Positions 46,833 to 57,252 are shown, numbered from the stretch's first letter. The stretch is DNA of 64,000 nt from Eubacterium sp. (GCA_024684035.1 JAIKXQ010000018.1:1-64000), one strand, 5' to 3'. The notes: a model not told the origin generated them from the letters alone. Made by a program: numbers and translations.

Positions 46833-47717
46833 ATGCAGTTTACAAATCATAAGATAGAGAGAAATGATCCGTGCTGGTGTGGAAGCGGCAGGAAATACAA
46901 ACAGTGCCATATGCACTTCGATGAGAAAATCAAACAGTTTGAGCGCAAGGGCTTTATTGTTCCTTCTCACAAGATCATCAAGACGCCGGAGCAGATTCAG
47001 GGAATCCGCGAGAGTGCGAAGATTAATATCGCGGTTCTCGATGAGGTGGCCGACAAGATTCACATCGGTATGAGCACGGAGGAGATTGACAGGATTGTCT
47101 ACGACACCACCACAAAAATGGGAGGAATCCCGGCGCCGCTCAACTACGAGGGCTTTCCCAAGAGCGTCTGCACTTCCATCAACAGTGTAGTCTGCCACGG
47201 AATTCCGGATGAGAATGAGATCCTCAAAGACGGCGATATCATCAATGTGGATGTGTCTACGATTAAGGACGGATACTTCTCGGATTCCTCCCGTATGTTC
47301 TGCATGGGAAATGTGGATCCGGAATGGAAAAAACTCGTGGATGTCACAAAGGAATGTGTGGAGATCGGTATCGAGAATGTAAAGCCCTGGACAACGCTGG
47401 GAGATATGGGCGCAAAGGTACATCAGCACGCCCTTGATCACGGCTATTCCGTTGTTCGGGAGATCGGCGGTCACGGCTGCGGTCTGGAATTCCACGAGGA
47501 TCCCTTTGTCAGCTATGTCAGCGTGCCGGGAACAGAGATGCTCATGGTTCCGGGTATGTGCTTTACGATTGAGCCCATGGTCAATATGGGTACGAACCGC
47601 ATCTATGAGGATGAGGACAACGGCTGGACGATCTATACCATGGACGATGCTCCCTCTGCCCAGTGGGAGGTACAGGTGGTTGTCACCGAGGACGGTTGCG
47701 AGGTAATCACCTACTGA
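46833..47717 (+). CDS. map: Type I methionine aminopeptidase with N-terminal SEC-C zinc motif
   Basis: RNDPCWCGSGRKYKQCH (SEC-C); VNVDVSTIKDGYFSDSSRMF; GHGCGLEFHEDP; EPMVNMG. Confidence 0.95.
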   Translation: MQFTNHKIERNDPCWCGSGRKYKQCHMHFDEKIKQFERKGFIVPSHKIIKTPEQIQGIRESAKINIAVLDEVADKIHIGMSTEEIDRIVYDTTTKMGGIPAPLNYEGFPKSVCTSINSVVCHGIPDENEILKDGDIINVDVSTIKDGYFSDSSRMFCMGNVDPEWKKLVDVTKECVEIGIENVKPWTTLGDMGAKVHQHALDHGYSVVREIGGHGCGLEFHEDPFVSYVSVPGTEMLMVPGMCFTIEPMVNMGTNRIYEDEDNGWTIYTMDDAPSAQWEVQVVVTEDGCEVITY

Positions 47718-47748
47718 TCCGGAACACAGAACAGGAAGGACAAGACGA

Positions 47749-48546
47749 GTGAATACAGATAGAAAAAAAACATCTGCCGACAATTCCGGCTGGTTTCTTC
47801 GCGGCCTCCGGAACGGAATACCGATCTGTCTCGGCTATTTCGCGGTATCCTTTGCTTTGGGAATTGCGGCGAAAAACGCCGGTATGAATGCCCTGCAGTC
47901 CGGGGTGATGTCGGCCACCATGGTGGCCTCCGCCGGTCAGTTCTCCGCCATCAGCCTGATCGGAGGAGGCGCGGGGGTTTTGGAGATGATCACCACCGCG
48001 TTGATTGTAAATCTGCGTTATTTCCTTATGAGCTGTTCCCTTACGCAGAAGCTGAAACCGGGAACTTCCCCGATTCACAGATTTCTGGTTGCCTACGGAG
48101 TGACGGACGAGATCTTTGGCCTGTCCTCCACGGTGGAGGGATATCTGAATCCCTTCTACACCTACGGAATCACGGTGATTTCCGTCTCCGGCTGGGTGGC
48201 TGGTACAGTGCTCGGCGTGGTTGTGGGCAGTATCCTTCCGGTCTGGGCGACGAACGCCCTTGGAGTGGCCATGTACGGCATGTTCCTTGCCATCATCATT
48301 CCGCCAGCCAGGAAGAATGCCTTTATCGGAGTACTGGTGGCTCTGTCCATGGCGGCCAGCTGGATTTTTACAGAGGCTCCGGTGCTGAAGAGTATTTCCT
48401 CCGGCTTCCGTGTGATCATTCTGACTGTACTTCTGGCGGGAGCCGCGGCTGTGATCCGGCCGATCGCGGATGCAGAGGAAATCGAGGAAGATGAGGATGA
48501 TTCGGCTCTTATGGAATTTGAACAGAGGGGAGTGAAGGGACAATGA
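47749..48546 (+). CDS. azlC: AzlC family branched-chain amino acid exporter subunit
   Basis: GTG start; GLRNGIPICLGYFAVSFALGIAAKNAGMNALQSGVMSATMVASAGQFSA. Confidence 0.9.
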   Translation: MNTDRKKTSADNSGWFLRGLRNGIPICLGYFAVSFALGIAAKNAGMNALQSGVMSATMVASAGQFSAISLIGGGAGVLEMITTALIVNLRYFLMSCSLTQKLKPGTSPIHRFLVAYGVTDEIFGLSSTVEGYLNPFYTYGITVISVSGWVAGTVLGVVVGSILPVWATNALGVAMYGMFLAIIIPPARKNAFIGVLVALSMAASWIFTEAPVLKSISSGFRVIILTVLLAGAAAVIRPIADAEEIEEDEDDSALMEFEQRGVKGQ

Positions 48547-48848
48547 CCGGAAACGTATATGTATCCATGCTGATTATCGCGCTGACGATCTACGCGATCC
48601 GTCTGATGCCCTTTCTCTTTATCAGAAAGCCCATTCGGAATCGTTACTTCCGCTCCTTCCTGTACTATGTGCCCTATGTGACACTGGCGGTCATGACCTT
48701 TCCGGCTATTCTTACGGCGACGGATCAGATCTGGGCCGGTGTTGCGGCGTTGATTGCGGGACTTATTGTCGCCTGGTTCTGGGGAGACCTCTTCGCTGTG
48801 GCCATTACCTGCTGCGCGGCGGTTTTCATCTGTGGAATCATTCTTTAA
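48543..48848 (+). CDS. azlD: AzlD family small membrane subunit
   Basis: 4-nt overlap with azlC; ~100 aa, several TM helices (RLMPFLFIRKPIRNRYFRSFLYYVPYVTLAVMTFPAIL). Confidence 0.88.
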   Translation: MTGNVYVSMLIIALTIYAIRLMPFLFIRKPIRNRYFRSFLYYVPYVTLAVMTFPAILTATDQIWAGVAALIAGLIVAWFWGDLFAVAITCCAAVFICGIIL

Positions 48849-48953
48849 AAAACAGGGCAAATCTGTTGAATCGAAAAAAAGAGGCTTTGAGAGTTGAATG
48901 CTCCCAATGCCTCTTTTTTTCGATTCATGCGCGCTGCGCTATGCCATGCCTTT

Positions 48954-49580
48954 TTATCGGTCCAGCAGTTCATCCAGCGTATTTCCGTAGGGCGGAAGGA
49001 ACTCGCGGACGAAGTCATCCACCTCCGGATAAAGCGCCGTGAGTTCGTCGATGGCGGCCCGGATGGTCTTTTTGGCAGTCCGGAATTCCTGATTGCCGGC
49101 GTTCTCTTCTTCGATGCATTTGATTAGCGCCGAGATCTTGTCGGCTGCTTTTACCAGTTTTCGAAGGTATTTCTCGTTCTCGATCTCTTCATCCGTCATG
49201 CCGTCGTAAGCTTCATCGGCAAAAAAGATTTTATGGTAAGTCGGGCGGAGATCAGCCGGAAGCTTCTCCAGCAGATGCATGCCGGCCCGCTTTTCAACAT
49301 CTTTGTAGGCAGTGCGGATCTGCCGGTTGTAGTATTTGACCGGCGTCGGGAGATCGCCGGTGATGATCTCCGAGGCGTCGTGATAGAGCCCGATGAGAGC
49401 TGCTCTCTCACAGTCCAGGTGCTTCCCGTGGCGCACGTTGCCGATGGTGCAGAGGGCGTGGGAGATCATGGAGACCTCCATGCTGTGTTCACTCAGGGTC
49501 TCTGTCCGGACGTTTCGCATCAGAGCCCAGCGCTCGATATATTTCATTCTTGATATGGTCGCGAAAAAATTCTCACTCAT
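48954..49580 (-). CDS. HD-domain 5'-deoxynucleotidase, YfbR-like
   Basis: RWALMRNVRTETLSEHSMEVSMISHAL; ALIGLYHDASEIITGDLPTPVKYYN. Confidence 0.9.
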   Translation of the reverse strand: MSENFFATISRMKYIERWALMRNVRTETLSEHSMEVSMISHALCTIGNVRHGKHLDCERAALIGLYHDASEIITGDLPTPVKYYNRQIRTAYKDVEKRAGMHLLEKLPADLRPTYHKIFFADEAYDGMTDEEIENEKYLRKLVKAADKISALIKCIEEENAGNQEFRTAKKTIRAAIDELTALYPEVDDFVREFLPPYGNTLDELLDR

Positions 49581-49743
49581 CTGTAATCTCTCTTTCCTTA
49601 GGAACTGTGATATCAGTATACCGCAGATGGACGGAAGATGACAGTAAAGAACTGTATACCGCTATTTATCACACAATCCGGATTCGATTATCCGTTGCAG
49701 AAGGGAAGCGGATATATTAGACTGAAACCGGAGGGTATAAAAA

Positions 49744-51036
49744 ATGAGATTTGATAAGAACCTGTTAAAGAAACGATGGGTGTCATATACCGTAGCACTC
49801 TGTATTGCGGTCATTCTGTATCTGACACTTTCCAATATCAATATTTTTTTCACGGGGATTTCCGCGTTTCTGGATTTCATCTATCCGGTGTTCCTGGGAC
49901 TGATCATTGCCTATATCATGGATCCTCTGGTCATGCTCTATCAGAAAAACGTTTTTCAACGTGTGAGTAAGAATACGATCCGACGGAATCTCTCTGTGGT
50001 TGCGGCAGTAATCACGGTGCTTGCCGGCATCATTTTCCTGATGGTTGCCCTGATCCCGCAGATCGTGAACAGCATCTCGACCTTTGTGGGCAATATCGAG
50101 ACTTACGCCAAGAGTCTGCAGAAACTGCTCAAGGATCTGGAGAATCTGAGCAGCAGCTGGAAGTTTGATCTCTCCAGCGTGATCAGTCAGAGCGAGGACA
50201 TGGTGGAGAAGCTTCTGGCAGATATGCCGAAAAACCTGAACGCGATTCTCGACACCACGGTTTCTTTCGGAAAGAGCATAGCCAGCTGGGTGATCGGCGC
50301 CATTTTCGCGATCTATTTTCTGATCGATAAGGATCGTTTAAAAAATGCGGGAAGTACGCTTCTGCGTTCCTTCGTTCTTGACCGGACGTACAGGAACTAC
50401 GTGGTTTTCTGGGAGCGGTCGAACCAGATTCTGATCCGCTACATTGTGTACGATGTACTCGACGGTCTGATCATCGGGGTGACCAACTGGTTCTTCATGG
50501 CAGTGGCGGATATGCCCTACGGCCTGCTGATCTCCGTGGTCGTAGGAGTGACCAACCTGGCGCCGACCTTCGGTCCCATTGTGGGTGGTGCCATCGGTGC
50601 GTTTATTCTCGTGCTGATCAATCCGTGGTATGCCCTCACCTTTCTGATCTTCACCATCGTCCTTCAGACGGTGGACGGCTATATCCTCAAGCCGAAGCTC
50701 TTCGCGTCTACGCTGGGAGTATCCGGCGTGTGGATCCTGATCTGTATCGTGGTTGGCGGCCGCATGTTCGGCGTGGGCGGCATCCTTCTGGCAATTCCTT
50801 TCGCCGCAATTATGGATTACATCTACAAAGAGTCCATACTCGTGAGTCTGGCGGAGAGAAAGGCCCGCCGCGAGGAATGGTACAGCGCTGAAAATGAGAA
50901 GAAGGAAGAGAAAACTGATCAGATTGACGGAGCGGAAGATGCCTCAGAGGAAGAGGATACAGACGTGGAAGAAGCGGATGTGGATGATGTCGAAGCAGAG
51001 GACGCTGAGACGGAAGAAGCCGGGGATCCGGAGTGA
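49744..51036 (+). CDS. AI-2E/PerM family transporter with acidic C-terminal tail
   Basis: Multi-TM; GVTNLAPTFGPIVGGAIGAFILVLINPWYALTFLIFTIVLQTVDGYILKPKLFASTLGVSGVWIL. Confidence 0.9.
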   Translation: MRFDKNLLKKRWVSYTVALCIAVILYLTLSNINIFFTGISAFLDFIYPVFLGLIIAYIMDPLVMLYQKNVFQRVSKNTIRRNLSVVAAVITVLAGIIFLMVALIPQIVNSISTFVGNIETYAKSLQKLLKDLENLSSSWKFDLSSVISQSEDMVEKLLADMPKNLNAILDTTVSFGKSIASWVIGAIFAIYFLIDKDRLKNAGSTLLRSFVLDRTYRNYVVFWERSNQILIRYIVYDVLDGLIIGVTNWFFMAVADMPYGLLISVVVGVTNLAPTFGPIVGGAIGAFILVLINPWYALTFLIFTIVLQTVDGYILKPKLFASTLGVSGVWILICIVVGGRMFGVGGILLAIPFAAIMDYIYKESILVSLAERKARREEWYSAENEKKEEKTDQIDGAEDASEEEDTDVEEADVDDVEAEDAETEEAGDPE

Positions 51037-51123
51037 AGCGGTGAAGGCTTCCTGACTATAGTTGGATGAGGCTTTATAAGCAGATAGCGGGAAAGGCTGT
51101 TTAATCTGTATTTTCCGAAAAAA

Positions 51124-51163
51124 GAGCGTGTCGCGGTGATGATAAGCGACACGCTTTTTTTTC
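51124..51163. terminator. Bidirectional terminator
   Basis: AGCGTGTCGC / GCGACACGCT with flanking A-run and T-run. Confidence 0.8.
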
Positions 51164-51165
51164 GA

Positions 51166-51561
51166 TTATTTTTTCTGAAGTTCCAGGAATCTGGACATGG
51201 CGACGAAGGTCTCGTCACTGATATCATGTTCTACCTTGCAGGCATCTTCGCGGGCGATTTCAATGTCCACACCGATGGTGGTGAAGAACTCCGTGAGCAT
51301 CTTGTGGCGGCGGTAAATCCGGTCGGCAATTTCCATTCCCTGATCCGTCAGGGTGATAAAGCCGGAGCGGTCCATGGTGATGTAACCGTTCTCGCGCAAG
51401 CGCTTGGTCGCGTAGCTGACACTGGGTTTGGTGACGCCCAGGTGTTCCGCGATGTCGATGGAACGAATATATCCGTGAATTTCCTTCATCATGAGCATTG
51501 CTTCAAGATAGTCTTCTGCTGATTTCTGAATAGTCAAAGCATACACCTGCCTTTTCATCAT
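51166..51561 (-). CDS. DtxR/MntR-family metal-dependent transcriptional regulator
   Basis: SAEDYLEAMLMMKEIHGYIRSIDIAEHLGVTKPSVSYATKRLRENGYI; CKVEHDISDETF. Confidence 0.92.
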   Translation of the reverse strand: MMKRQVYALTIQKSAEDYLEAMLMMKEIHGYIRSIDIAEHLGVTKPSVSYATKRLRENGYITMDRSGFITLTDQGMEIADRIYRRHKMLTEFFTTIGVDIEIAREDACKVEHDISDETFVAMSRFLELQKK

Positions 51562-51617
51562 TTTTCATTGTCTCATAGGAAATTGCTTCGCATTCCCTAT
51601 GAGACAAAACGCTCTGC

Positions 51618-51737
51618 GGGATGCGCAGCTCGCAGATAGGAAGATCGCTTCGCGATTCTGCTCGCGCGCCTTTCGTCCTGCTGCGTTCCCCTCAGGATTG
51701 AGGGGATGGGGGAGTCGAAGTCCGCTTGCGGACTTTG
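51618..51737 (+). repeat. Dispersed repeat family 2, copy A (full)
   Basis: GGGATGCGCAGCTCGCAGATAGGAAGATCGCTTCGCGATTCTGCTCGCGCGCC...GGATTGAGGGGATGGGGGAGTCGAAGTCCGCTTGCGGACTTTG; near-copy at 58074. Confidence 0.88.
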
Positions 51738-51910
51738 TTCCTGAAAAAGAGCGTAGCACAGATGCCTGCCGTTTACAACAAAACCTGCCTAACTTTTTAA
51801 TATTTGTTAGGAGTCACAAATTTCGTTTAAAATATCGTATAAAATTTGAATTGCAAAAAATAAAAAAGCGTGCGCTCTAATTGTGAAATCGAGAATCTCA
51901 GGAGCTGTGC

Positions 51911-53608
51911 TCAGGTAAGGAAACAATTCTCTGTGACACTGTACATGCCCCGTGGCGTGCAGCGGATCTCCGGGATGACCGGCAGCGCCATGAAGGAGAG
52001 GGTGATGAAGGGATCGAAGCCCTCCGGCACACCCATCTTGTGCGCGTGGCGGATCATCTTCTTGAGCTTCCGGTTCACATAGGAGTAGCTCTTGTCGGAG
52101 ATCAGTCCCATGATGGGAAGTTCCAGCGTGTCGTAGACTTCCCCGTTTTCAATGATGGTGTAGCCGCCTCTGGCGCGCTCGAGCTCCCGCACAGCCAGAA
52201 GGATATCCCGGTCGTTGTCGCCGATGACAATGATGTTGTGGCTGTCGTGAGAGACGGAGGAGGCGATGGCGCCGCCTTTCAGGCCGAAGTTCAGAACCGC
52301 GCCGACGCCGGTCTTTCCCGAGGCTTTGTGTCGCTCAAAGACGGCGATCTTGTCCAGCTTTCCGTCCGGCTCAAAGAATTCGCCTCCGGGGAGAACCATG
52401 TCTTTGCGCTCCGTGAGGATCTGGCCCGGGATCATTCCGATGACCGGAACCGGCTCTTTGGTGCGTCTGATTTTCAGATCTTCCGGATCGATGTTGCCCA
52501 GATGAATGGTATCCATCAGATGAGCAGGGCAGGGAGCCTGACGGATCTTCTGATTTTCATCCACCAGCTGTCCCTTATAGAAGACCATCTGGGCGTTGAA
52601 GTCCTTGAGGGAATCCCAGACCACCAGATCCGCGTCGTAGCCCGGAGCCACGGCGCCGGTTCTCCGAAGGCCGTAGCAGCGTGCCGGCTGGATGGTGGCC
52701 ATCTTGATGGCGGCGATGGGGCTGATGCCCATGCTGACAGCTTTCCGGACATTGTGGTCTATATCGCCCTCCCGGGTGATGTCCTCGATATGCTTGTCGT
52801 CGGTACAGAAACAGAAGCCCTCGGTATTGGTGTTGTTTTCCACGATGCCCTTGACGATCATCTCCAGATTTCTGGCGGCGCTGCCCTCCCGGATGTGGCA
52901 GGTCATGCCGATGGCTCTCTCCTTCATCACATACTCATAGGTTGTGCCCTCGTGATCCGTGGTGACGCCGGCCATCACGTAGGCGGCCAGTTCTTCTTCC
53001 GTCAGATTCGGGGCGTGGCCGTCCTTCACCTTGCCGTCGAAGAGTTCCAGTTTCTCGTTCATATAGGGGTCTCCGTTGATGACCGACATGCAGTCCATGA
53101 CTTCACCAAGTCCGAGAACCCTGTGATTGGACAGATATTTTTTCATCTCAATGGCGGTCAGACGGTAGCCGTTGTCGTCAATGGGGGTGGCCGGAACACA
53201 GGATGCGATCATGACATATACGTGGGCGGGCAGCGACTCGGTCTGGGAGAGCAGATAGTCGATGCCGTCCGGGCCCGCCACATTTGCCACCTCGTGTGGA
53301 TCCACGATGAAGGTGGTGGTGCCGTGCGACTCGGCCTTGGAGATCAGAACCTGCGGATTGACCAGGGTGGACTCCAGATGAAGGTGGGCGTCGATAAAGC
53401 CGGAGGTGACATACTGTCCCTGCAGATCAATCTCCTCTTTGCCCTGATAGTCGCCGATTCCCACAATCATTCCCCTGGTAATGGCGATATTTCCCTCTTC
53501 CACCCGGTCCGTGAAGACATTTACGATCTTTGCGTTCCGGAGGACGAGATCAGCGGGGACGAGCTTTCTGGCTGCCCTTGAGCAGGCGAGATATTTATTC
53601 AGCTCCAT
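51911..53608 (-). CDS. ade: Adenine deaminase
   Basis: GFIDAHLHLESTLVNP, VDPHEVANVAG, DDKHIEDI, GLKGGAIASSVSHDSHNIIVIG. Confidence 0.95.
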   Translation of the reverse strand: MELNKYLACSRAARKLVPADLVLRNAKIVNVFTDRVEEGNIAITRGMIVGIGDYQGKEEIDLQGQYVTSGFIDAHLHLESTLVNPQVLISKAESHGTTTFIVDPHEVANVAGPDGIDYLLSQTESLPAHVYVMIASCVPATPIDDNGYRLTAIEMKKYLSNHRVLGLGEVMDCMSVINGDPYMNEKLELFDGKVKDGHAPNLTEEELAAYVMAGVTTDHEGTTYEYVMKERAIGMTCHIREGSAARNLEMIVKGIVENNTNTEGFCFCTDDKHIEDITREGDIDHNVRKAVSMGISPIAAIKMATIQPARCYGLRRTGAVAPGYDADLVVWDSLKDFNAQMVFYKGQLVDENQKIRQAPCPAHLMDTIHLGNIDPEDLKIRRTKEPVPVIGMIPGQILTERKDMVLPGGEFFEPDGKLDKIAVFERHKASGKTGVGAVLNFGLKGGAIASSVSHDSHNIIVIGDNDRDILLAVRELERARGGYTIIENGEVYDTLELPIMGLISDKSYSYVNRKLKKMIRHAHKMGVPEGFDPFITLSFMALPVIPEIRCTPRGMYSVTENCFLT

Positions 53609-53978
53609 GCAAACACCTCCTGAAGATTATTTTTTACATACGGTTGTATGATATTTGATCATATAAAGGTATATATAAAACAATTGTAACATATATATGA
53701 AAAACCATGGTCTCCGGCTGCCGGGAAAGATTAACGAAATTATCTGTGTAAAAATGTGCACAACGTGAGTAATATCTTCTGTTCTGACAAGGACACAAGG
53801 AACGTCTTCGTGAAAAAATAAAGGGGAAAGGCGGATGGACAGAAAAAAATGCGCAAATATCACAGAGACAAGGTTAAGTTTGTGATTGCGCGTGCGGACG
53901 TGTATAATATGCGTATATTTGCTGTTTTTTGAAAACAGCAGGAAAATGCATAAAATGAGGGAAATAGGAGAGAATTTT

Positions 53979-55388
53979 ATGAACGAAAAAAAGAAAGGCA
54001 GTAATTTTTCCGGCCAGCTTGGCTTCGTGCTTGCGGCAGCCGGAAGCGCGGTAGGCGTGGGTAATCTGTGGAGATTCCCCTATCTGGCCGCAAAGGACGG
54101 AGGCGGACTGTTCCTGATCATCTATCTGATCCTGGTACTCACCTTCGGCTTCACACTTCTGACCTCCGATATCGCCATCGGAAGAAAGACAAAGAAGAGC
54201 GCGATATACGCATATACGGAGATGAACAAAAAGTTCAAATTCCTGGGAATTCTGACCTTCTTCGTGCCGGTTCTGATCATGACCTACTACGCGGTCATCG
54301 GCGGATGGATCACCCGTTACGCGGTTGTTTATTTCACCGGAGAGGCAAAAGCGGCCGCGGCCGATGACTTCTTTGTAAGCTTCATCACTTCGCCGGTGGC
54401 GCCGGTGATTTACGGCCTGCTCTTTATGTTTGTTACTACCGTGATCATCTATAAAGGTGTAGAGGGCGGTATTGAGAGAATCTCGAGATGGCTGATGCCG
54501 GTTCTTCTGGTTATGATCGTGGTCATCGCGGTGTTCTCTCTGACCATCACACACAAGGATGCGGACGGAACGGTTCGCACCGGTCTTCAGGGACTTCTGG
54601 TATATCTCAAGCCCGATCTGACGGGACTGACACCGGGACGTTTCCTGCAGATTCTCCTGGATGCCATGAGCCAGATTTTCTTCTCGCTCTCCGTATCCAT
54701 GGGTATCATGATCACCTATGGTTCCTACGTAAAACCGGACGTAAACCTTGGCAAGTCCATCAATCAGATCGAGATCTTCGACACCCTGGTGGCTTTCCTG
54801 GCCGGTATGATGATCATTCCTGCAGTCTTTGCATTTACCGGAACAGAAGGTATGAGTGCGGGTCCCAGCCTGATGTTTGTCTCCCTGCCGAAGGTATTCC
54901 AGGCCATGGGAACACCGGGAATCTTCGTGGGAGCAGTATTTTTCCTGATGGCAATCTTCGCTACACTGACCAGTTGTATCTCCGTTCTGGAGGCCATTGT
55001 CGCGAATATCATGGCCATCTTCCATGCGGACAGAAAGAAAGTCACTCTGATCATGGGAGCGGTTTACCTCATCGCGACAGCAGTGATCGCCCTGGGCTAC
55101 AGCATCTTCTACGTGGAGGTAAAACTTCCCAACGGCTCCACGGGTCAGCTGCTTGATATCATGGACTACATCAGCAACAGCTTTATGATGCCCTTCATCT
55201 CCATGATCTCCACGATCCTGATCGGTTGGATTGTGGGACCGAAGTGGATCATCGACGAGGTGGAGTCCACCGGAGATAAATTCCGCAGAAAATATGTGTA
55301 CATTGTCATGATCAAGTACGTGGCACCGATTATGATGTTCATCCTCTTCCTGCAGTCAACAGGAATCCTGGGAATGTTCATCAAGTAA
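53979..55388 (+). CDS. Neurotransmitter:sodium symporter (NSS/SNF) family transporter
   Basis: LGFVLAAAGSAVGVGNLWRFPYLAAKDGGGLFLIIY; 11-12 TM helices. Confidence 0.93.
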   Translation: MNEKKKGSNFSGQLGFVLAAAGSAVGVGNLWRFPYLAAKDGGGLFLIIYLILVLTFGFTLLTSDIAIGRKTKKSAIYAYTEMNKKFKFLGILTFFVPVLIMTYYAVIGGWITRYAVVYFTGEAKAAAADDFFVSFITSPVAPVIYGLLFMFVTTVIIYKGVEGGIERISRWLMPVLLVMIVVIAVFSLTITHKDADGTVRTGLQGLLVYLKPDLTGLTPGRFLQILLDAMSQIFFSLSVSMGIMITYGSYVKPDVNLGKSINQIEIFDTLVAFLAGMMIIPAVFAFTGTEGMSAGPSLMFVSLPKVFQAMGTPGIFVGAVFFLMAIFATLTSCISVLEAIVANIMAIFHADRKKVTLIMGAVYLIATAVIALGYSIFYVEVKLPNGSTGQLLDIMDYISNSFMMPFISMISTILIGWIVGPKWIIDEVESTGDKFRRKYVYIVMIKYVAPIMMFILFLQSTGILGMFIK

Positions 55389-55633
55389 ACAGAGCAGCAT
55401 CGTTATGTGCCCCCCTGCCCGGTCATCCGGCAAGGGTGTTCATACGGACAACAGACGAGATAAAAAGAGAGGACGAAACATTTGCCTTTGACAGGTGTTT
55501 TGCCCTCTCTTTTTCTTTTGCGGTCGGGATGAACCGAAAAATGAATTGTATTCATTTTTGATACTGTGAAATTCTTTTCTTCTAAACACGGGAGAGATAT
55601 AATAATACTGCGGCGCGCAAAAGCGTTGAACTT

Positions 55634-55662
55634 TATAGCGTTACGCTTTAACGCGTAAAATT
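55634..55662 (+). promoter_or_regulatory. Operator-like motif shared with the SSS transporter leader (42941-42969)
   Basis: TATAGCGTTACGCTTTAACGCGTAAAATT vs TATAGCGTCGCGCTTTAAAGCGAGAAAAT. Confidence 0.4.
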
Positions 55663-55696
55663 ATTAGGGATATTTATATGGAGAGGGTAACTGAAA

Positions 55697-57067
55697 ATGG
55701 AAAAGAGAGAGAGTCTTGGATCACGTCTTGGATTCATTCTGCTGTCGGCCGGATGTGCGGTTGGTCTGGGAAATGTATGGAGATTTCCCTACGTCACCGG
55801 TCAGTACGGCGGTGGATTTTTTGTGTTGATCTACGCGTTGTTTTTGATTGCGCTGGGTATCCCGGTGCTCTGCATGGAGTATTCCGTCGGCCGTGCCAGC
55901 CGGCTGAGTATCAAGCCGGCCTTTGAAAAGCTGGAAAAGAAAGGTAGCAAGTGGCATCTGTGGGGCTACGTCGCCATGGCGGGCAACTATGTGCTGCTGT
56001 TCTTCTATTCTGTAGTATCCGGTTGGATTTTGTATTACTTCTATCTCATGGCAACCGGCGCTCTTGACGGCGCTTCCACGGATGAGATCCAGAAGGCTTT
56101 TGAACATATGATGGCATCCCCGCAGATCCTGATTACCTGCATGCTGATTGTCGTTGCGATCACAGCGGTTGTCTGCAGTATCGGTCTTCAGAGGAGCGTT
56201 GAGTCCATCACGAAATTTATGATGATCGCACTGATTCTGATCATGATCGTCCTGGGTATCCGGAGCCTCACGCTTCCGGGCGCAAAAGAGGGCTTTGCCT
56301 TCTATCTGAAACCCAATGCGGCCAATATGAAGAAGGCCGGTATCGGAAATGTGGTTTACGCGGCTTTGAATCAGAGTTTCTTCACGCTGAGTATCGGTAT
56401 GGGCGGCATGGAGATCTACGGAAGCTACATCGACAAGAAGAAATCCCTGGTGGGAGAGGCTGCCATCGTAACAGCGCTGGATACCTTTGTGGCCATCACT
56501 TCCGGTCTGATCATTTTCCCGGCCTGCTTTGCCTACGGAATCTCACCGGATGCGGGTCCGAGTCTTATCTTCCTGACACTTCCCCGCGTATTCGTGTCCA
56601 TGCCGGGAGGAAGAATCTGGGGATCCCTGTTCTTCCTGTTCCTTTTCTTCGCGGCACTGTCCACGATGATCGGAGTCTTTGAGAACGACCAGTCCTTCCT
56701 GATCGATCTGAAACACATGAAGAGAAAAACAGCCGGCGTCATCAACGGAGTGATCATCGCACTGATGTCCGTTCCCTGCGCCCTTGGCTTTAACGTATGG
56801 AGCAGTTTCCAGCCCCTTCGCAAGGGCAACTGTGTCATGGATCTGGAGGACTTCTTCGTCAGCAACATCTGTCTGCCGGTGGGATCCCTGATCTTCTGTC
56901 TCTTCTGTACCTGGAAGTTTGGCTGGGGCTTTGACCGCTTCCTGGAGGAGGCGAATACCGGCGACGGCCTGAAGGTATCGCCGAAACTGAAGTTCTACTT
57001 CAAGTACATCCTGCCGGCTATCATCGCCTTCCTGGTGGTGTATGGATTGGTTACATATTTCATCTGA
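55697..57067 (+). CDS. Second NSS/SNF family sodium symporter (paralog of 53979-55388)
   Basis: LGFILLSAGCAVGLGNVWRFPYVTGQYGGGFFVLIY; multi-TM. Confidence 0.93.
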   Translation: MEKRESLGSRLGFILLSAGCAVGLGNVWRFPYVTGQYGGGFFVLIYALFLIALGIPVLCMEYSVGRASRLSIKPAFEKLEKKGSKWHLWGYVAMAGNYVLLFFYSVVSGWILYYFYLMATGALDGASTDEIQKAFEHMMASPQILITCMLIVVAITAVVCSIGLQRSVESITKFMMIALILIMIVLGIRSLTLPGAKEGFAFYLKPNAANMKKAGIGNVVYAALNQSFFTLSIGMGGMEIYGSYIDKKKSLVGEAAIVTALDTFVAITSGLIIFPACFAYGISPDAGPSLIFLTLPRVFVSMPGGRIWGSLFFLFLFFAALSTMIGVFENDQSFLIDLKHMKRKTAGVINGVIIALMSVPCALGFNVWSSFQPLRKGNCVMDLEDFFVSNICLPVGSLIFCLFCTWKFGWGFDRFLEEANTGDGLKVSPKLKFYFKYILPAIIAFLVVYGLVTYFI

Positions 57068-57115
57068 CAGGTAAGGTTTCGGGGGCTCCCGAAGCAGAAA
57101 AAATATAGATGTGTT

Positions 57116-57146
57116 AACAGGGAGACCGTTCGCGGTCTCCCTGTTT
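57116..57146 (+). terminator. Rho-independent terminator with TTCG loop
   Basis: AACAGGGAGACCG-TTCG-CGGTCTCCCTGTTT. Confidence 0.8.
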
Positions 57147-57252
57147 AGTTGAATCTATTGTGCATTTCTGCTAATATGATAATCATATTCAGGAAAAAAC
57201 TGAGAAGAAAAATGAAAACAGAAACACAGTTGTGTTGCGGAAAATGTGAGGA

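Noticed and set aside
51565-51759. ORFs overlapping repeat family 2 (also 57307-58128 minus)
   Set aside because: Shared peptide REQNREAxFxSASCAS derives from the repeat DNA; not a conserved protein.
52040-53581. 513-aa plus-strand ORF antisense to ade
   Set aside because: Shadow ORF; sense strand is adenine deaminase.
53609-53880. Purine riboswitch upstream of adenine deaminase
   Set aside because: AT-rich leader lacks the conserved purine riboswitch core and loop motifs.
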